Of a DNA stretch of 64,000 bases, positions 1 through 9,310 are shown in pieces. The position numbers were made by a program, and so were the translations under genes. Position 1 is the first letter of the stretch. Every line of letters starts with the position of its first letter. The DNA comes from Agmasoma carcini (nom. nud.) (lineage: Eukaryota; Microsporidia; Thelohaniidae), in contig JAOXFI010000024.1 of assembly GCA_029232285.1 (NCBI GenBank), positions 1 to 64,000 of the forward strand, written 5' to 3'. Below the pieces are notes generated by a model. That model was not told the DNA's origin, ran no database searches, and saw only the letters and a program-made list of their open reading frames with translations.

Positions 1-77
<77 letters not shown>
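1..77. repeat. (ATATAC)n microsatellite
   Basis: Perfect hexanucleotide repeat of ATATAC, about 12.8 units, running off the left window edge, so its full length is unknown. Confidence 0.98.
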
Positions 78-987
78 AAATAATATTGATCAGATTTATT
101 ACCACCATAATAATTATTAAATCAATTTATTGTTAAGCATCTAGCAATATTTATAATCGACAAGAGATCTTGTCAAAATATATTATCTTGATACAACTAA
201 GTCAGATCTTATTTAATACTTTCAAATTTTATTTAAAAATTTTCAATAAAAAACCCATAAACAAAAGAACAAGATCCCAGAACCACAATGCTCTAAAACA
301 AACAATAAACCACTTCACATCAAGTCTATCTACGTACAACGCTTGATGGATCAACCCCTACACTTGAATCACAACAATATGTATATCAAAGTACCGTTAT
401 AACGAAATTAATCATATCCAATAATTTTAGTCATGACATTTCTAGAACATAAAACGCTACTATAGTTGGTATTTTATGCTTCCCTAGTATGAATGTAAGT
501 TCTGATAACTGAATATTATCACTATTATTCTGTACAAGCTAAAATATTATTTATAAGTTGATTTCATATTTTTAATCTATGACAACAGTTATCTTTATCA
601 AGTCATACACATTCATAATTATCCTAAAGCTTCTAATTACAAACTATAAGGATTTTTATTAAATACTTCCTTTTTCATATTGACAGAATCACATCCTAAA
701 ACTAATAAGTCTAATATTGATATCTGCACTAATTCAATTATATTTAATAAAGCTAGTATATGTCTTTGAGTGCTAATATTATGGTTTAATTTCATAAGAT
801 CATATTTAGTACTTTTTTAAAAAGGGCAATAACATAATATTACAATTGAATTCCTATATAGTAAATAATATAATATTCCTATACAATAAATAATATAAAA
901 TATTTGATTAGTTAATCATTTTATTTATATTAAAAAATAAGATTTTAATATAAATAATTGTAAATTAATTATTTTTTATTTTTGCCC
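78..987. other. AT-rich intergenic stretch with a dispersed-repeat copy
   Basis: No convincing reading frame. Positions about 270-375 resemble two other places in the window (about 15518-15635 and 16428-16570), sharing a core like AAGTCTATCTACGTACAACG followed by TGATGGATCAACC. This looks like an old degenerate repeat rather than a gene. Confidence 0.5.
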
Positions 988-1722
988 ATGATTCTTGAGA
1001 ATTTTTTACAAATTTTGATAAAGTGGAACAACCGGCAAAGATTGGCTTTACAAAAGTGGATTACAAGTCAAACTCCACAAATAAATTATACAGCTAACTT
1101 TAAAGTCACTTACAAGTCTAATAATCAAGATGAGTGTAAATGTGCGTTTATCGGTAGATTTATCTCTGAGAATGGAGATAATAAACTTAACCACTCAAAT
1201 ATGTGGTTAAAATACTCAATAAAGCCATCAGATGACGATTATAATGTCATTGAAGATCTTTATAAATACTTTCAGAACGAAAACTGCTTAAGTACTGAAA
1301 AAAGAGAACAAATTATAAGGGAGAACGTGGAAAAACTTCAAATATTTAAAAAAACTAAAGAAAGTTGCTGTGAGACTATAAACCTTATCAATATAAAGAA
1401 AGAGGTTGAAAATCAATATAAAGTTTTGTGTAACACTCGACAAAGCAATATAAACGACTATAAAAAGGTTACTGATATGGAATATTATGAAATTAATGAA
1501 CCTATAGATTATATAAAGGAAGCAGAGAGTATATGTTTAAGTAATGGACATTATCTGTTTATAGATGCGTCTCAGTACAATGATACATCAAAACTGGTTA
1601 TGTTTCTGTCCAAGATGTTATACAGAGAATCAGATGGTGAGAATGTGAGTGTTTACGATAATTTACAATCAATTATACAATCCTTTAATGTTGATGTATT
1701 TTTCGGGATGATTTGGTTCTGA
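988..1722 (+). CDS. hypothetical protein, 244 aa
   Basis: I do not recognise the family. The frame begins with a TTG six bases upstream, but the first ATG, at 988, follows an A/T tract and CCC (ATTTTTGCCC then ATG), the microsporidian start signal, so I place the start there. The product is rich in Lys, Asn, Ile and Glu, seems soluble, has no clear membrane span or signal peptide, and ends in a short hydrophobic stretch (VDVFFGMIWF). The middle (about residues 80-170) is charged and probably helical. It stands alone: a gene-free kilobase lies upstream and nine hundred bases of spacer lie downstream. It is probably real because of the long open frame and the start signal, but its function is unknown. 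Confidence 0.7.
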   Translation: MILENFLQILIKWNNRQRLALQKWITSQTPQINYTANFKVTYKSNNQDECKCAFIGRFISENGDNKLNHSNMWLKYSIKPSDDDYNVIEDLYKYFQNENCLSTEKREQIIRENVEKLQIFKKTKESCCETINLINIKKEVENQYKVLCNTRQSNINDYKKVTDMEYYEINEPIDYIKEAESICLSNGHYLFIDASQYNDTSKLVMFLSKMLYRESDGENVSVYDNLQSIIQSFNVDVFFGMIWF

Positions 1723-1793
1723 TTTTTAAATAAATTTGTTTTTTAGTAGAGACTCGTGGTATAAAGGAGGACTGTTGTTAATGAATAGGAACT

Positions 1794-1919
1794 GACATAT
1801 AAACATGGGGTAGTTATTATGTTTTACATTCTATCTATAATTGATTATGGGAAACCGACATATAAACATGGGGTAGTTAGTATGTTTTACATTCTATCTA
1901 TAATTGATTAAGGGAAACC
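1794..1919. repeat. 63-bp tandem duplication
   Basis: Two head-to-tail copies with period 63 (1794-1856 and 1857-1919), differing at about three positions. Each contains CATATAAACATGGGGTAG and ends in GGGAAACC. The high identity points to a recent duplication. It lies in the 910-bp gene-free spacer between the first hypothetical gene and LSm2; the rest of that spacer holds nothing I recognise. Confidence 0.9.
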
Positions 1920-2632
1920 TTAGAAATTTTTAATATTAAAAGCATCATAAAGGGGGTTATGAATAAGGTAATTGAAATATAATCATAATTAGGCAGAATA
2001 TGAGTCATCATAGAAGATAATTATAAAAACACCTATCATAGTATGCGTTACAGCCAAGTTTAGTGCTTTACGTGCATCTATCAGGTTATATCTTTAATAA
2101 GTGGCACTTCCTTGCCAATAAAAAAGGCTTCTATCTATTGATCATATCCATTTACCAAAGTTAATATAATAAAAATATTTCTTTAAGATTAATCTGTTAT
2201 AGTTGTTGTACTATATGGTAAGGATTTGAATTCTTTGCGAACAAACTTAAATATAAAGAATGTTGAAGTTATTGTTAAATCACGTGTCTTTATTTATATG
2301 TTCATAGGTCTATAGATTATTATTAAAAAGAATGTATTGATATAATTTAAATATTCATTTTCATAATTTTATAAATTTATTTACTGTTATTACACAATCA
2401 AATAATAACATTTTTCTTTGTTAGCACTAATATAAAAATATTAAGTTAATAGATCTAAAAACTTTTATTTATATTTGATATAACTATTATTAATAGTTTA
2501 TGATGGTTTGGTAATTGATATAAGCATTTTAATATCTTTATATTCCTTTATAATCAATTTTTATACTTTTTCACTCAAAATTCAAATATTTTTATATTTC
2601 AATTGTTAAAATTTTACAAATAATTTTGTTCC

Positions 2633-2854
2633 ATGCAGGATGTAACTATTTTAGACCATTTTATTGATAAGAAAGTAGTCATAGCACATTTAGATGGTTC
2701 AACTTCATCTGGAACATGCAGATCTATTGATGGATACCTAAATGTAGCTCTAGAGCATACAAAATATGTTGAATTTGATACAGAATACAAAATATCACTT
2801 CCTGTCTCTTTCGTAAGAGGAAATACTATTAAACATATTACAATGAACAAATAA
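2633..2854 (+). CDS. LSM2: U6 snRNA-associated Sm-like protein LSm2
   Basis: A 73-residue protein that is essentially only an Sm fold. The Sm1 part covers about residues 12-48 (VVIAHLDGSTSSGTCRSIDG, then YLNVALEH) and Sm2 is SFVRGNTIKHI near residues 57-67, matching the FIRGSVVRYV-type Sm2 of LSm2. In other eukaryotes LSm2 is part of the LSm1-7 ring in mRNA decay and the LSm2-8 ring that binds the U6 snRNA 3' end. Yeast LSm2 is about 95 aa, so this one lacks tails. The ATG follows AAATAATTTTGTTCC, a start signal of the local kind. An LSm8 or a generic Sm subunit is the main alternative. It converges with the adenylate kinase gene at 3033. Confidence 0.8.
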   Translation: MQDVTILDHFIDKKVVIAHLDGSTSSGTCRSIDGYLNVALEHTKYVEFDTEYKISLPVSFVRGNTIKHITMNK

Positions 2855-3032
2855 ATAAACTTTTTTATGATATATAAATCTTTTATATCTAAATTTAGAT
2901 ATAAATATAAAATCTTTTACATCTAAATACAACTCTTTTACATCTAAATATAAATTTTCTATATGTCAATTTCTTACTAACCTTTCGTCTATACTTATAT
3001 AAATAAAATAATAAATTTATATGTTAAAATTT

Positions 3033-3563
3033 TTATTTATTTAAGTTTGTTATAACCTTTTTGCATTCTTCAAAAATACTTTCTTTTTTCCCATCAGCAT
3101 TTATTTCAATCAAAATATTTTTTGATTTATAAAAATCAATAACAGGTTTTGTTAGTTTGTTATACTCATTAACTCTTATTTCAAAAGCTTCTGGTGTGTC
3201 ATCTGCCCTTCCTTGATTCCTTTGAACAATCCTCCTTAATGCCTCTTCCTTAGATAAATTTAAATATAAAACAACATCTATTTCCCTTCTAAGTCCCTTA
3301 GCTTGCTCTTCAGTTCTAGGATATCCATCCAATATAAATCCATTGGTCTTAAGCTCCTTATCTAACAACTCATCAACTATCGTTTTTGGTAACAATTTAC
3401 CTTCCTTTAAAAGCTTATTGATCTCTTCATTATGTTCTGCCTCCTTTCTTAGAAGTTCACCAGTTGATACGTGATCAATACTAAAATGTTCACTTATTTG
3501 CTTAGCTTGTGTTCCTTTTCCACATCCTGGTAATCCTATTATCACAACATTTGCTTTGCTCAT
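3033..3563 (-). CDS. adenylate kinase family nucleoside monophosphate kinase
   Basis: A 176-aa cytosolic NMP kinase that transfers phosphate between ATP and AMP (or UMP/CMP). Visible motifs: P-loop GLPGCGKGT (residues 10-18), the NMP-binding STGELLRKEA, the FILDGYPRTEEQ stretch, and a short LID with GRADDTPEAFEIR. The short LID and total length fit the AK1/UMP-CMP kinase type; DGYPR favours adenylate kinase over UMP/CMP kinase, but substrate cannot be settled by eye. The frame is open 24 codons further upstream with no family similarity; the chosen ATG at 3563 follows AAAAATT on the coding strand. It is divergent from the SNARE gene at 3774, with a 210-bp shared upstream region. Confidence 0.88.
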   Translation of the reverse strand: MSKANVVIIGLPGCGKGTQAKQISEHFSIDHVSTGELLRKEAEHNEEINKLLKEGKLLPKTIVDELLDKELKTNGFILDGYPRTEEQAKGLRREIDVVLYLNLSKEEALRRIVQRNQGRADDTPEAFEIRVNEYNKLTKPVIDFYKSKNILIEINADGKKESIFEECKKVITNLNK

Positions 3564-3773
3564 AATTTTTACTATATTTTTTTTTAAATATTTAAAAAAA
3601 AAGGAGTGTAATTTTTGATACACAAGTACAATCATTGTATGAAATCAATTATCTATAATATTTATTTTAATTAAAATCATTATTAATTATATTGATTACC
3701 TTAATCACTTTCTATAATTATTGATATGCCTAACTTAATCAAATAATTAAATTTCTACAAACAAAAAATTTTT

Positions 3774-4271
3774 ATGTTTAAAATTGAAACATTTAAAGAA
3801 GTACTGAAAGAAACTGAAAGATTAAGCAAAGAGAAGGATTTAATTGATGAGGATGACAGAGAAGACCTTATGGTAAGAATAGCTAGCAATATACATGCAT
3901 TAAAGCTAATGGCTAGTGATATCAAAGACCTTGAACTTTTGAATGAAGCTCAGCATTTCCTAGGCACTATAAATATATCAGAAACATCAAAAATCACTAA
4001 AAGAAACATAAAATCTAACAAAATGGTCGATAATGAAATACTTACTTCAGCACAAATCTTAAATTCCAAGGCTAAGACTTTTAAGGAAAGCTTAAGTAAA
4101 GATCAAAGAATTGTTGAAAGACTTGGTAAGAACATCAATAAAACAAATTCACAGACGAAAAAGAGTCTTAGCGAAATAGACAAATTGGATGAAGGAATTG
4201 GAATGGGTAGAATCATGTTTTTAGCTTTTGTTTTATTTGTAGTGATGTATTTTATAATAAGATTTTTATAA
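3774..4271 (+). CDS. tail-anchored SNARE, Use1-like
   Basis: A 165-aa tail-anchored protein: charged helical N-terminal half, a heptad-like SNARE segment at about residues 85-140, and one C-terminal membrane span (about 146-165, rich in F, L, V and I) with almost nothing after it. The segment around ILTSAQILNSKAKTFKESL followed by DQRIVERLGKN resembles Use1, the ER SNARE used in Golgi-to-ER retrograde fusion; an Asp at residue 110 may be the zero-layer residue, as in Use1. Sec20 or another ER/Golgi Q-SNARE is possible. The ATG directly follows AAAAAATTTTT, an exact AAATTTTT start signal. Confidence 0.6.
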   Translation: MFKIETFKEVLKETERLSKEKDLIDEDDREDLMVRIASNIHALKLMASDIKDLELLNEAQHFLGTINISETSKITKRNIKSNKMVDNEILTSAQILNSKAKTFKESLSKDQRIVERLGKNINKTNSQTKKSLSEIDKLDEGIGMGRIMFLAFVLFVVMYFIIRFL

Positions 4272-5321
4272 AAATAAATTGATTTTAGGAATCTTGTTTT
4301 ATATTTTATAAATGCAATATGAGAGTGTCAAGGTTAGAAACCGTTAATAAATGATACAAATTGATATTGGTACCAGGGCTGGGCGTGTGGTATTATTGTA
4401 TAAGTAAATATTTATAATTTTTATTTTATTTTTAGGGATATTGAAGGATATACTAAAATTATATGAATTTATCAATATAAACTTTTTAGTGATACATCTA
4501 TACGATTGGAACTGGTTATTACATTGTTATCATAATCAAACTATAATAACAGATTTAAACACAAACAACACAAAGCAGTATTGATTGTAAACACCTCAGC
4601 TCATTTTCGCATTTCTACAAATCAAACAGCAATAAATAAAATGGAATGTAGAAGAAACAGATGGCGGGGTATGTGATCATATATTTATAATGCTTTGTTA
4701 AAAACTTGACGTTATAGTGACAGTAAGACTTTAAATATACAATACTATATTGTGACTGTCTTAGTACCACAATGCACAATAATCTGTTTATATCTTTAAG
4801 ATGTGTCTGTCTATCGTTAATTAGAGTGAATAAGATTATCCGTATTCCCACAATCTTGTAAAACTGGTTAGGCTTGATAACCTGGTCAGTATAAATAAAC
4901 TCCTTAGGGGTGTAGGGCAGTTTCCGAAGGGAAGCACCCTGGGAAATTTAATAGGTTGTTTTCATTAAACTCTTAAATCCTTAACAATTGAGCGTGTAGC
5001 CGGTTTTATACACGCGTGTTTTTTCAGTCCCTGATTTATAGTAGACACAATAAATCATTGCTCATTCCAGTATCTTATTTAGTTCTTGATAGATTTTAAC
5101 CTTTTCTAGCCCAACTAGCCGTTGTTTTCTAATGCCACCATGTGAAGGTCTAGACTCTTAACAGTTCTTGCATATATCAAATATACATTCATATAGTATA
5201 TCAATTTATTATATTTAATCATTAAACGTTTTGATCAATATTTTATTAAATAAGAATTTAAAAAAATTATGTTATTATTTATACAATTGATTCCCTTTAT
5301 TTAAAATTATTAATTTTATTT
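4272..5321. other. gene-free spacer with old repeat relics
   Basis: No supported gene. Positions about 4863-4975 are clearly related to about 29318-29430: both carry AACTGGTT-like then CAGTATAAATAAACT-like blocks, a GAAGGGAAGCACC/GGATGGAAGCATC block and a GTTTTCAT/GTTTCAT end, with spacing kept. Positions about 5118-5170 weakly resemble 19345-19410. These are probably remnants of an unidentified mobile element. Confidence 0.45.
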
Positions 5322-5606
5322 TTATAATACTACATCGACAATAAACTTGGTGATTTTCTTACTTACAGTCTTTGTTACATATGGAGTCTTGCATTTAAAT
5401 CTAAATCCAAAATTTGGATATGATTTTACTCTAAAAACAATGTAATATGTATTATTATCATAATATTTAACTATATTTTGTTCAAAAGACGTAAGTATTG
5501 CATGTTTAACCTTCATATTAGTCTTTATAAATATCTCCCATCCTCTTTTTGTGCTTTTTATTTCATATTCAGGAATCTTTTCATTCGCCTTTTTTTTTCT
5601 TTCCAT
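5322..5606 (-). CDS. small hypothetical basic protein, 94 aa
   Basis: Unrecognised. After a very basic start (ERKKKANEK) the sequence alternates polar and hydrophobic residues with many aromatic ones (YYIVFRVKSYPNFGFRF), suggesting a small beta-rich domain; it has no membrane span. The ATG at 5606 lies 11 nt after AAAATTTTG on the coding strand, and the gene is divergent from the sirtuin gene 305 bp away. Short length and no recognised family make this a moderate call. Confidence 0.5.
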   Translation of the reverse strand: MERKKKANEKIPEYEIKSTKRGWEIFIKTNMKVKHAILTSFEQNIVKYYDNNTYYIVFRVKSYPNFGFRFKCKTPYVTKTVSKKITKFIVDVVL

Positions 5607-5911
5607 CAACAAACAAAATTTTCAAAAATATATTAAAATTTTGTTTCTAGGCTAACAACTTCTAAGTCTATAACTAACCATCTATGCATCAATAACAAGA
5701 TCACCATCTTAAACCTTTAATTAGTTAGTTAATATACTATACTTTTATACTAATCTTTATATATTCTTATTGTTAACTAAATAATATATACAAACCTTAA
5801 GAGTTACAAGTCTTCTACACACAAATAATTTCACATAAAGCATGCTTCAATTCAGAATTAAGAATTGTTAATTTATATTTTCATTTTTCTTCAATCCACA
5901 AATTTTTTTCC

Positions 5912-7393
5912 ATGAAAACCATTGACACAAATTTCGTTAAAGATAATCGAGGCTTATTTAGAAGAAGAAAGGGTGTGTTCATCGTGGGTGCTGGCATAAG
6001 CGTGCATTCTGGAATACCAGATTTCAGGTCCAATAATGGAATATTTGCACAGATTCGTTCACAACTAAGAGTTACAGGAATGGAATTGTTCTCCGATTCC
6101 TTTAGGAAGAGACAAGACACAAGATCTATCTACTTGAAATACATAAGTGATCTAAAGCGATTATGTGATAACTCAGAGCCTAATCCAGTACATTCTTTCT
6201 TATCAGATCAGAATGGTGCAAGAATCTATACTCAGAACATCGATGGTCTAGAGGAAAGAGCCGGCCTTTCTTTTGAGAAAAACGATAAAACAAAGGGTGT
6301 TTATCTTCATGGGAATCTAAAATTATTGTCCTGTAGTTACTGCGGAATGAAGCTGGAGTTTGACAAAGAATCTATAGAATCGTTCTCCAGCGGTAAAGAA
6401 ATAGAATGTATTAAATGCCAGCGCGAAAGGGAAAAGGCTGAAAGATTAAAGCTGAGAAGACGCCCAATTGGTTTTATGAATCCAACACTAATTCACTACC
6501 ATCAAAACCATCCAGATGGTCATTTTATTGGAAGATTAATTGATAAAGACATAGATTGTGATCTATTAGTGGTTATAGGTACTAGCCTGAAGGTTGATGG
6601 TGTTAAAAAATTGGTTAAAACATTTTCAAGGAGTCACAGCGCAAAAGGTAAAAGAATATTTGTTAATATGACAAAACCAACGAAAGAGTTTAGCGAATGC
6701 TTTGATTACTTCTTTGAGGGTGATTGTCTTGATTTTATATCTGCATTAGATGATAAGTATGCAGTACAACCAAAGAGGAAACTAAGTATTCAATTGCCTA
6801 AAAAACTTATTGAAGATGATCAAAATGATATACAACAAGATCCATTATCCATTAGTTTGTTAAAAGATGACAACCTTGAAGCTGATGATGTACAACAAGT
6901 ACCATTATCTATTAATTTGTTAAAAGAAGATAACCTTGATGTGGATGTACAACAACCCCCTTTGTCTATTAATTTATTAAAAGATGATGATTTGGTGGAA
7001 TGTAAGTTAACTCAAGATGCTAACCACTCAGATTCTAATATATTTCAAACTAATCGTGTTGATGATGATCAATTGCTGGCTTCTCAGCTTAATTCATCGT
7101 TGGTAATAGAAGATAATATTGAAAAGGTTAATACTGAGTGCCAACTCAGTAAAGAGGATCCTAATGCAATTGGTATTTTGTTGCAAGAGAAAGAAAACTC
7201 GTCTATGATTGCGAGTGTGGATGGTGTGTGTGCTGGGCTTGCTTTTACAGGAAATAGTTCTCGTGCTGATCTTGAAGAAGAGCTATCCTCGGTCATTATG
7301 GATGTAAATAAGGAAGCCACTGATGAAACGGAGAAAAAGAATGTTAAAAGGAAAGCCGGAAGGCCTCGTAAAAGAAAGACAATGAGGAAGTGA
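5912..7393 (+). CDS. Sir2-family NAD-dependent deacylase with C-terminal AT-hook
   Basis: Residues 20-270 form a sirtuin catalytic core: NAD-binding GAGIS (26-30) and SGIPDFRS (33-40), TQNIDGLE (107-114), catalytic His133 in the YLHGN motif, zinc Cys 141/144 and 166/169, and GTSLKV (223-228). Sirtuins remove acyl groups from lysines, often on histones, using NAD. The tail is unusual: about residues 305-366 carry three near-repeats of about 20 residues around PLSINLLKDDNL, then an acidic linker, then a basic end with RKAGRPRKRK, a textbook AT-hook. The domain order suggests a self-targeting chromatin silencer; the class resembles Hst3/Hst4 in layout, by inference only. The ATG follows AAATTTTTTTCC. 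It converges with the coiled-coil gene. Confidence 0.92.
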   Translation: MKTIDTNFVKDNRGLFRRRKGVFIVGAGISVHSGIPDFRSNNGIFAQIRSQLRVTGMELFSDSFRKRQDTRSIYLKYISDLKRLCDNSEPNPVHSFLSDQNGARIYTQNIDGLEERAGLSFEKNDKTKGVYLHGNLKLLSCSYCGMKLEFDKESIESFSSGKEIECIKCQREREKAERLKLRRRPIGFMNPTLIHYHQNHPDGHFIGRLIDKDIDCDLLVVIGTSLKVDGVKKLVKTFSRSHSAKGKRIFVNMTKPTKEFSECFDYFFEGDCLDFISALDDKYAVQPKRKLSIQLPKKLIEDDQNDIQQDPLSISLLKDDNLEADDVQQVPLSINLLKEDNLDVDVQQPPLSINLLKDDDLVECKLTQDANHSDSNIFQTNRVDDDQLLASQLNSSLVIEDNIEKVNTECQLSKEDPNAIGILLQEKENSSMIASVDGVCAGLAFTGNSSRADLEEELSSVIMDVNKEATDETEKKNVKRKAGRPRKRKTMRK

Positions 7394-7587
7394 AAATATA
7401 AAAATTGAAAAGTTTATCATATTTTTTACTCTTTAATATTTAAATATGTATTTATTAGCACATTGATGTGATCTAAAAGATTATGTTTTTATAATACCTT
7501 ATGAGGTGTGAATCATATTTTATATTAAAGTATCAATAAGAAGTTTATTGGTGATTATCCGATTTTTCATTATAATACAAATTTTCT

Positions 7588-7676
7588 GTCATGATGAGTA
7601 TCGAACCATCAACTGATTGTTCTATGAGTGTATTTTATTTATTTTTTAACTTGAAACTCATCATATGACAATCAGT
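7588..7676. repeat. imperfect inverted repeat between convergent genes
   Basis: TGTCATGATGAGTATCGAA near 7588 and ACTCATCATATGACA near 7656 are inverted relative to each other, as are AACTGATTGT (7611) and ACAATCAGTT (7668). The pair lies in the 287-bp spacer between two 3' ends and could fold in either transcript; a role in 3' end formation is only a guess. Confidence 0.45.
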
Positions 7677-7680
7677 TAAT

Positions 7681-8967
7681 TTATTTAAACACCTCCCAAA
7701 TGTCATTATCACCACTTGAGTTCCCTTGTTGATTTTCTAATTTAAATATCTTAGCTTCATATCCTCTTTCTTTTATTTCAAATCCTTTTCTTTGTCGTTC
7801 AATAATATCAGAGAATATTTGTTTTACTTTTATCAAACTTTTGTCCTTTTGAATATTTTTGATGCTTTCTTCAATCATAAGCATTTGAGAATTGATGTAT
7901 TGAACTATAGAGGGTAGTTTAACAACTTTATATTTAATTATATTTATAATTTTGTTGTTTTCAGATAATAATGATTTGTTATTGTCCTTTTCATAGGCTA
8001 TACATTGTTTAAGAATGTGATATTCTCTTGATATGTGATCATCTAATGTTTTTATATGACCGTATAATAATAATTTTTCCTTATAAATACATTCTATATT
8101 TGACTTAAGTACTTCAAAACCACTTTTTAATATTTTATTATCCCTAACAGCATTGGAATACTTCTTAAATATTTTTGAAATGTCGTTTTCTGTGTTCTTT
8201 ATCCAATTTTTGATCATATCAACGCTAAAATCAATATTTTTAAGATTTTCCTTTAAAAAACAATTCTTTTGTTTAAGAAAATTATTTTCTTGGTTTAGCA
8301 AATCATTTTCAAAAATCAATTTTTGATTCTTTGATTGAAAGTTACATTTCTCCGTGTGCATGCTTGTTAGTTCTTCTTCCTTCGACTTAACATTTGCCTT
8401 CATCGTTTGTATATAACTTTCTGCCTCCATTCTGTACGTCTTTTCAATCTCAAATTCTGATTTTAAATTACTTTTCACATTTTCTAACTTAAGTATTTCA
8501 CTATTCTGCTTATTAATTGTACTACATTGTGCTTCATTTTGAACTTTAAGTTTTGATATTATTTCTACTTGATCATTATATTGATTTAATATTCTTTTAT
8601 GGTCTTCAGATAACTTCATATGCACTTTCTCTAGGTTTCTAAAGTATTCAAATGTTTCATCAATTAACTTTTGTTCTTTAATTTGAAAGTGATCATCATC
8701 TTCTATTTTAGAGATTAAATCTTCCCGTACTTCTATAGGTTCAACATTCTTCATTAAAATTATACTTCCTTCGCCTTTCTGCTCCATAAAATCCATAGAT
8801 GAATTACAATCTACACTAGGTGGTATATTATACTTGATAGAGTTGCTGTATTGGTTTGTAATGTCATTTAAAGCATCCACCCTTTGCTTTTTACGCTTAT
8901 TATTGTATAAACATAGTTGTTTCTGCCTAAACGTGTTTTCAAAATTATTCTTTGTGTACTTCCTCAT
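7681..8967 (-). CDS. coiled-coil protein, 428 aa
   Basis: Function not recognised. The N-terminal 60 residues are basic (RKYTKNN, NNKRKKQR) and probably disordered; from about residue 75 to 400 the sequence is almost continuous helix with heptad spacing and Lys/Glu/Asn/Leu richness, a long coiled coil broken near residue 230. There is no membrane span or signal peptide. Proteins of this build are often structural parts of the spindle pole, kinetochore or transport tethers; nothing here chooses between them. The start ATG at 8967 follows an A/T-rich leader. It is divergent from RPA2 (343-bp gap) and convergent with the sirtuin. Confidence 0.75.
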   Translation of the reverse strand: MRKYTKNNFENTFRQKQLCLYNNKRKKQRVDALNDITNQYSNSIKYNIPPSVDCNSSMDFMEQKGEGSIILMKNVEPIEVREDLISKIEDDDHFQIKEQKLIDETFEYFRNLEKVHMKLSEDHKRILNQYNDQVEIISKLKVQNEAQCSTINKQNSEILKLENVKSNLKSEFEIEKTYRMEAESYIQTMKANVKSKEEELTSMHTEKCNFQSKNQKLIFENDLLNQENNFLKQKNCFLKENLKNIDFSVDMIKNWIKNTENDISKIFKKYSNAVRDNKILKSGFEVLKSNIECIYKEKLLLYGHIKTLDDHISREYHILKQCIAYEKDNNKSLLSENNKIINIIKYKVVKLPSIVQYINSQMLMIEESIKNIQKDKSLIKVKQIFSDIIERQRKGFEIKERGYEAKIFKLENQQGNSSGDNDIWEVFK

Positions 8968-9310
8968 GATTTATGCATATTTTTTTTGATTTTATAAATA
9001 TTAAAAAAATAAATTTGCATAGATTAATGGTTGTGAATTATTACGCAATATATGGTTTGAAATAATATCTTATAGTCCAAATAGTCAAACATACATGGCA
9101 GAGTACTAACAAATACGATATTTATTTCAAGATTGAAATATATTCATAAATTAAAAAAATATTGATAGGAAAAAAAGTGACGGTTGTATTTGAAGTAACA
9201 AATGGCATTTATGATTTTAAAGACCAAAACATTTACGATTATATTAAAATTCACAGATATTTTTAATTTCTGATAGCGCAGCTTAAAAATATTTTACAAA
9301 TTTTTTTCAT

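Noticed and set aside
1780..1815. CCCC before ATG on the minus strand in the 63-bp duplication
   Set aside because: The frame is only about 25 codons and no A/T signal accompanies the CCC.
4615..4851. 78-codon minus frame with aromatic residues
   Set aside because: No start signal, no family, and lies beside a dispersed repeat.
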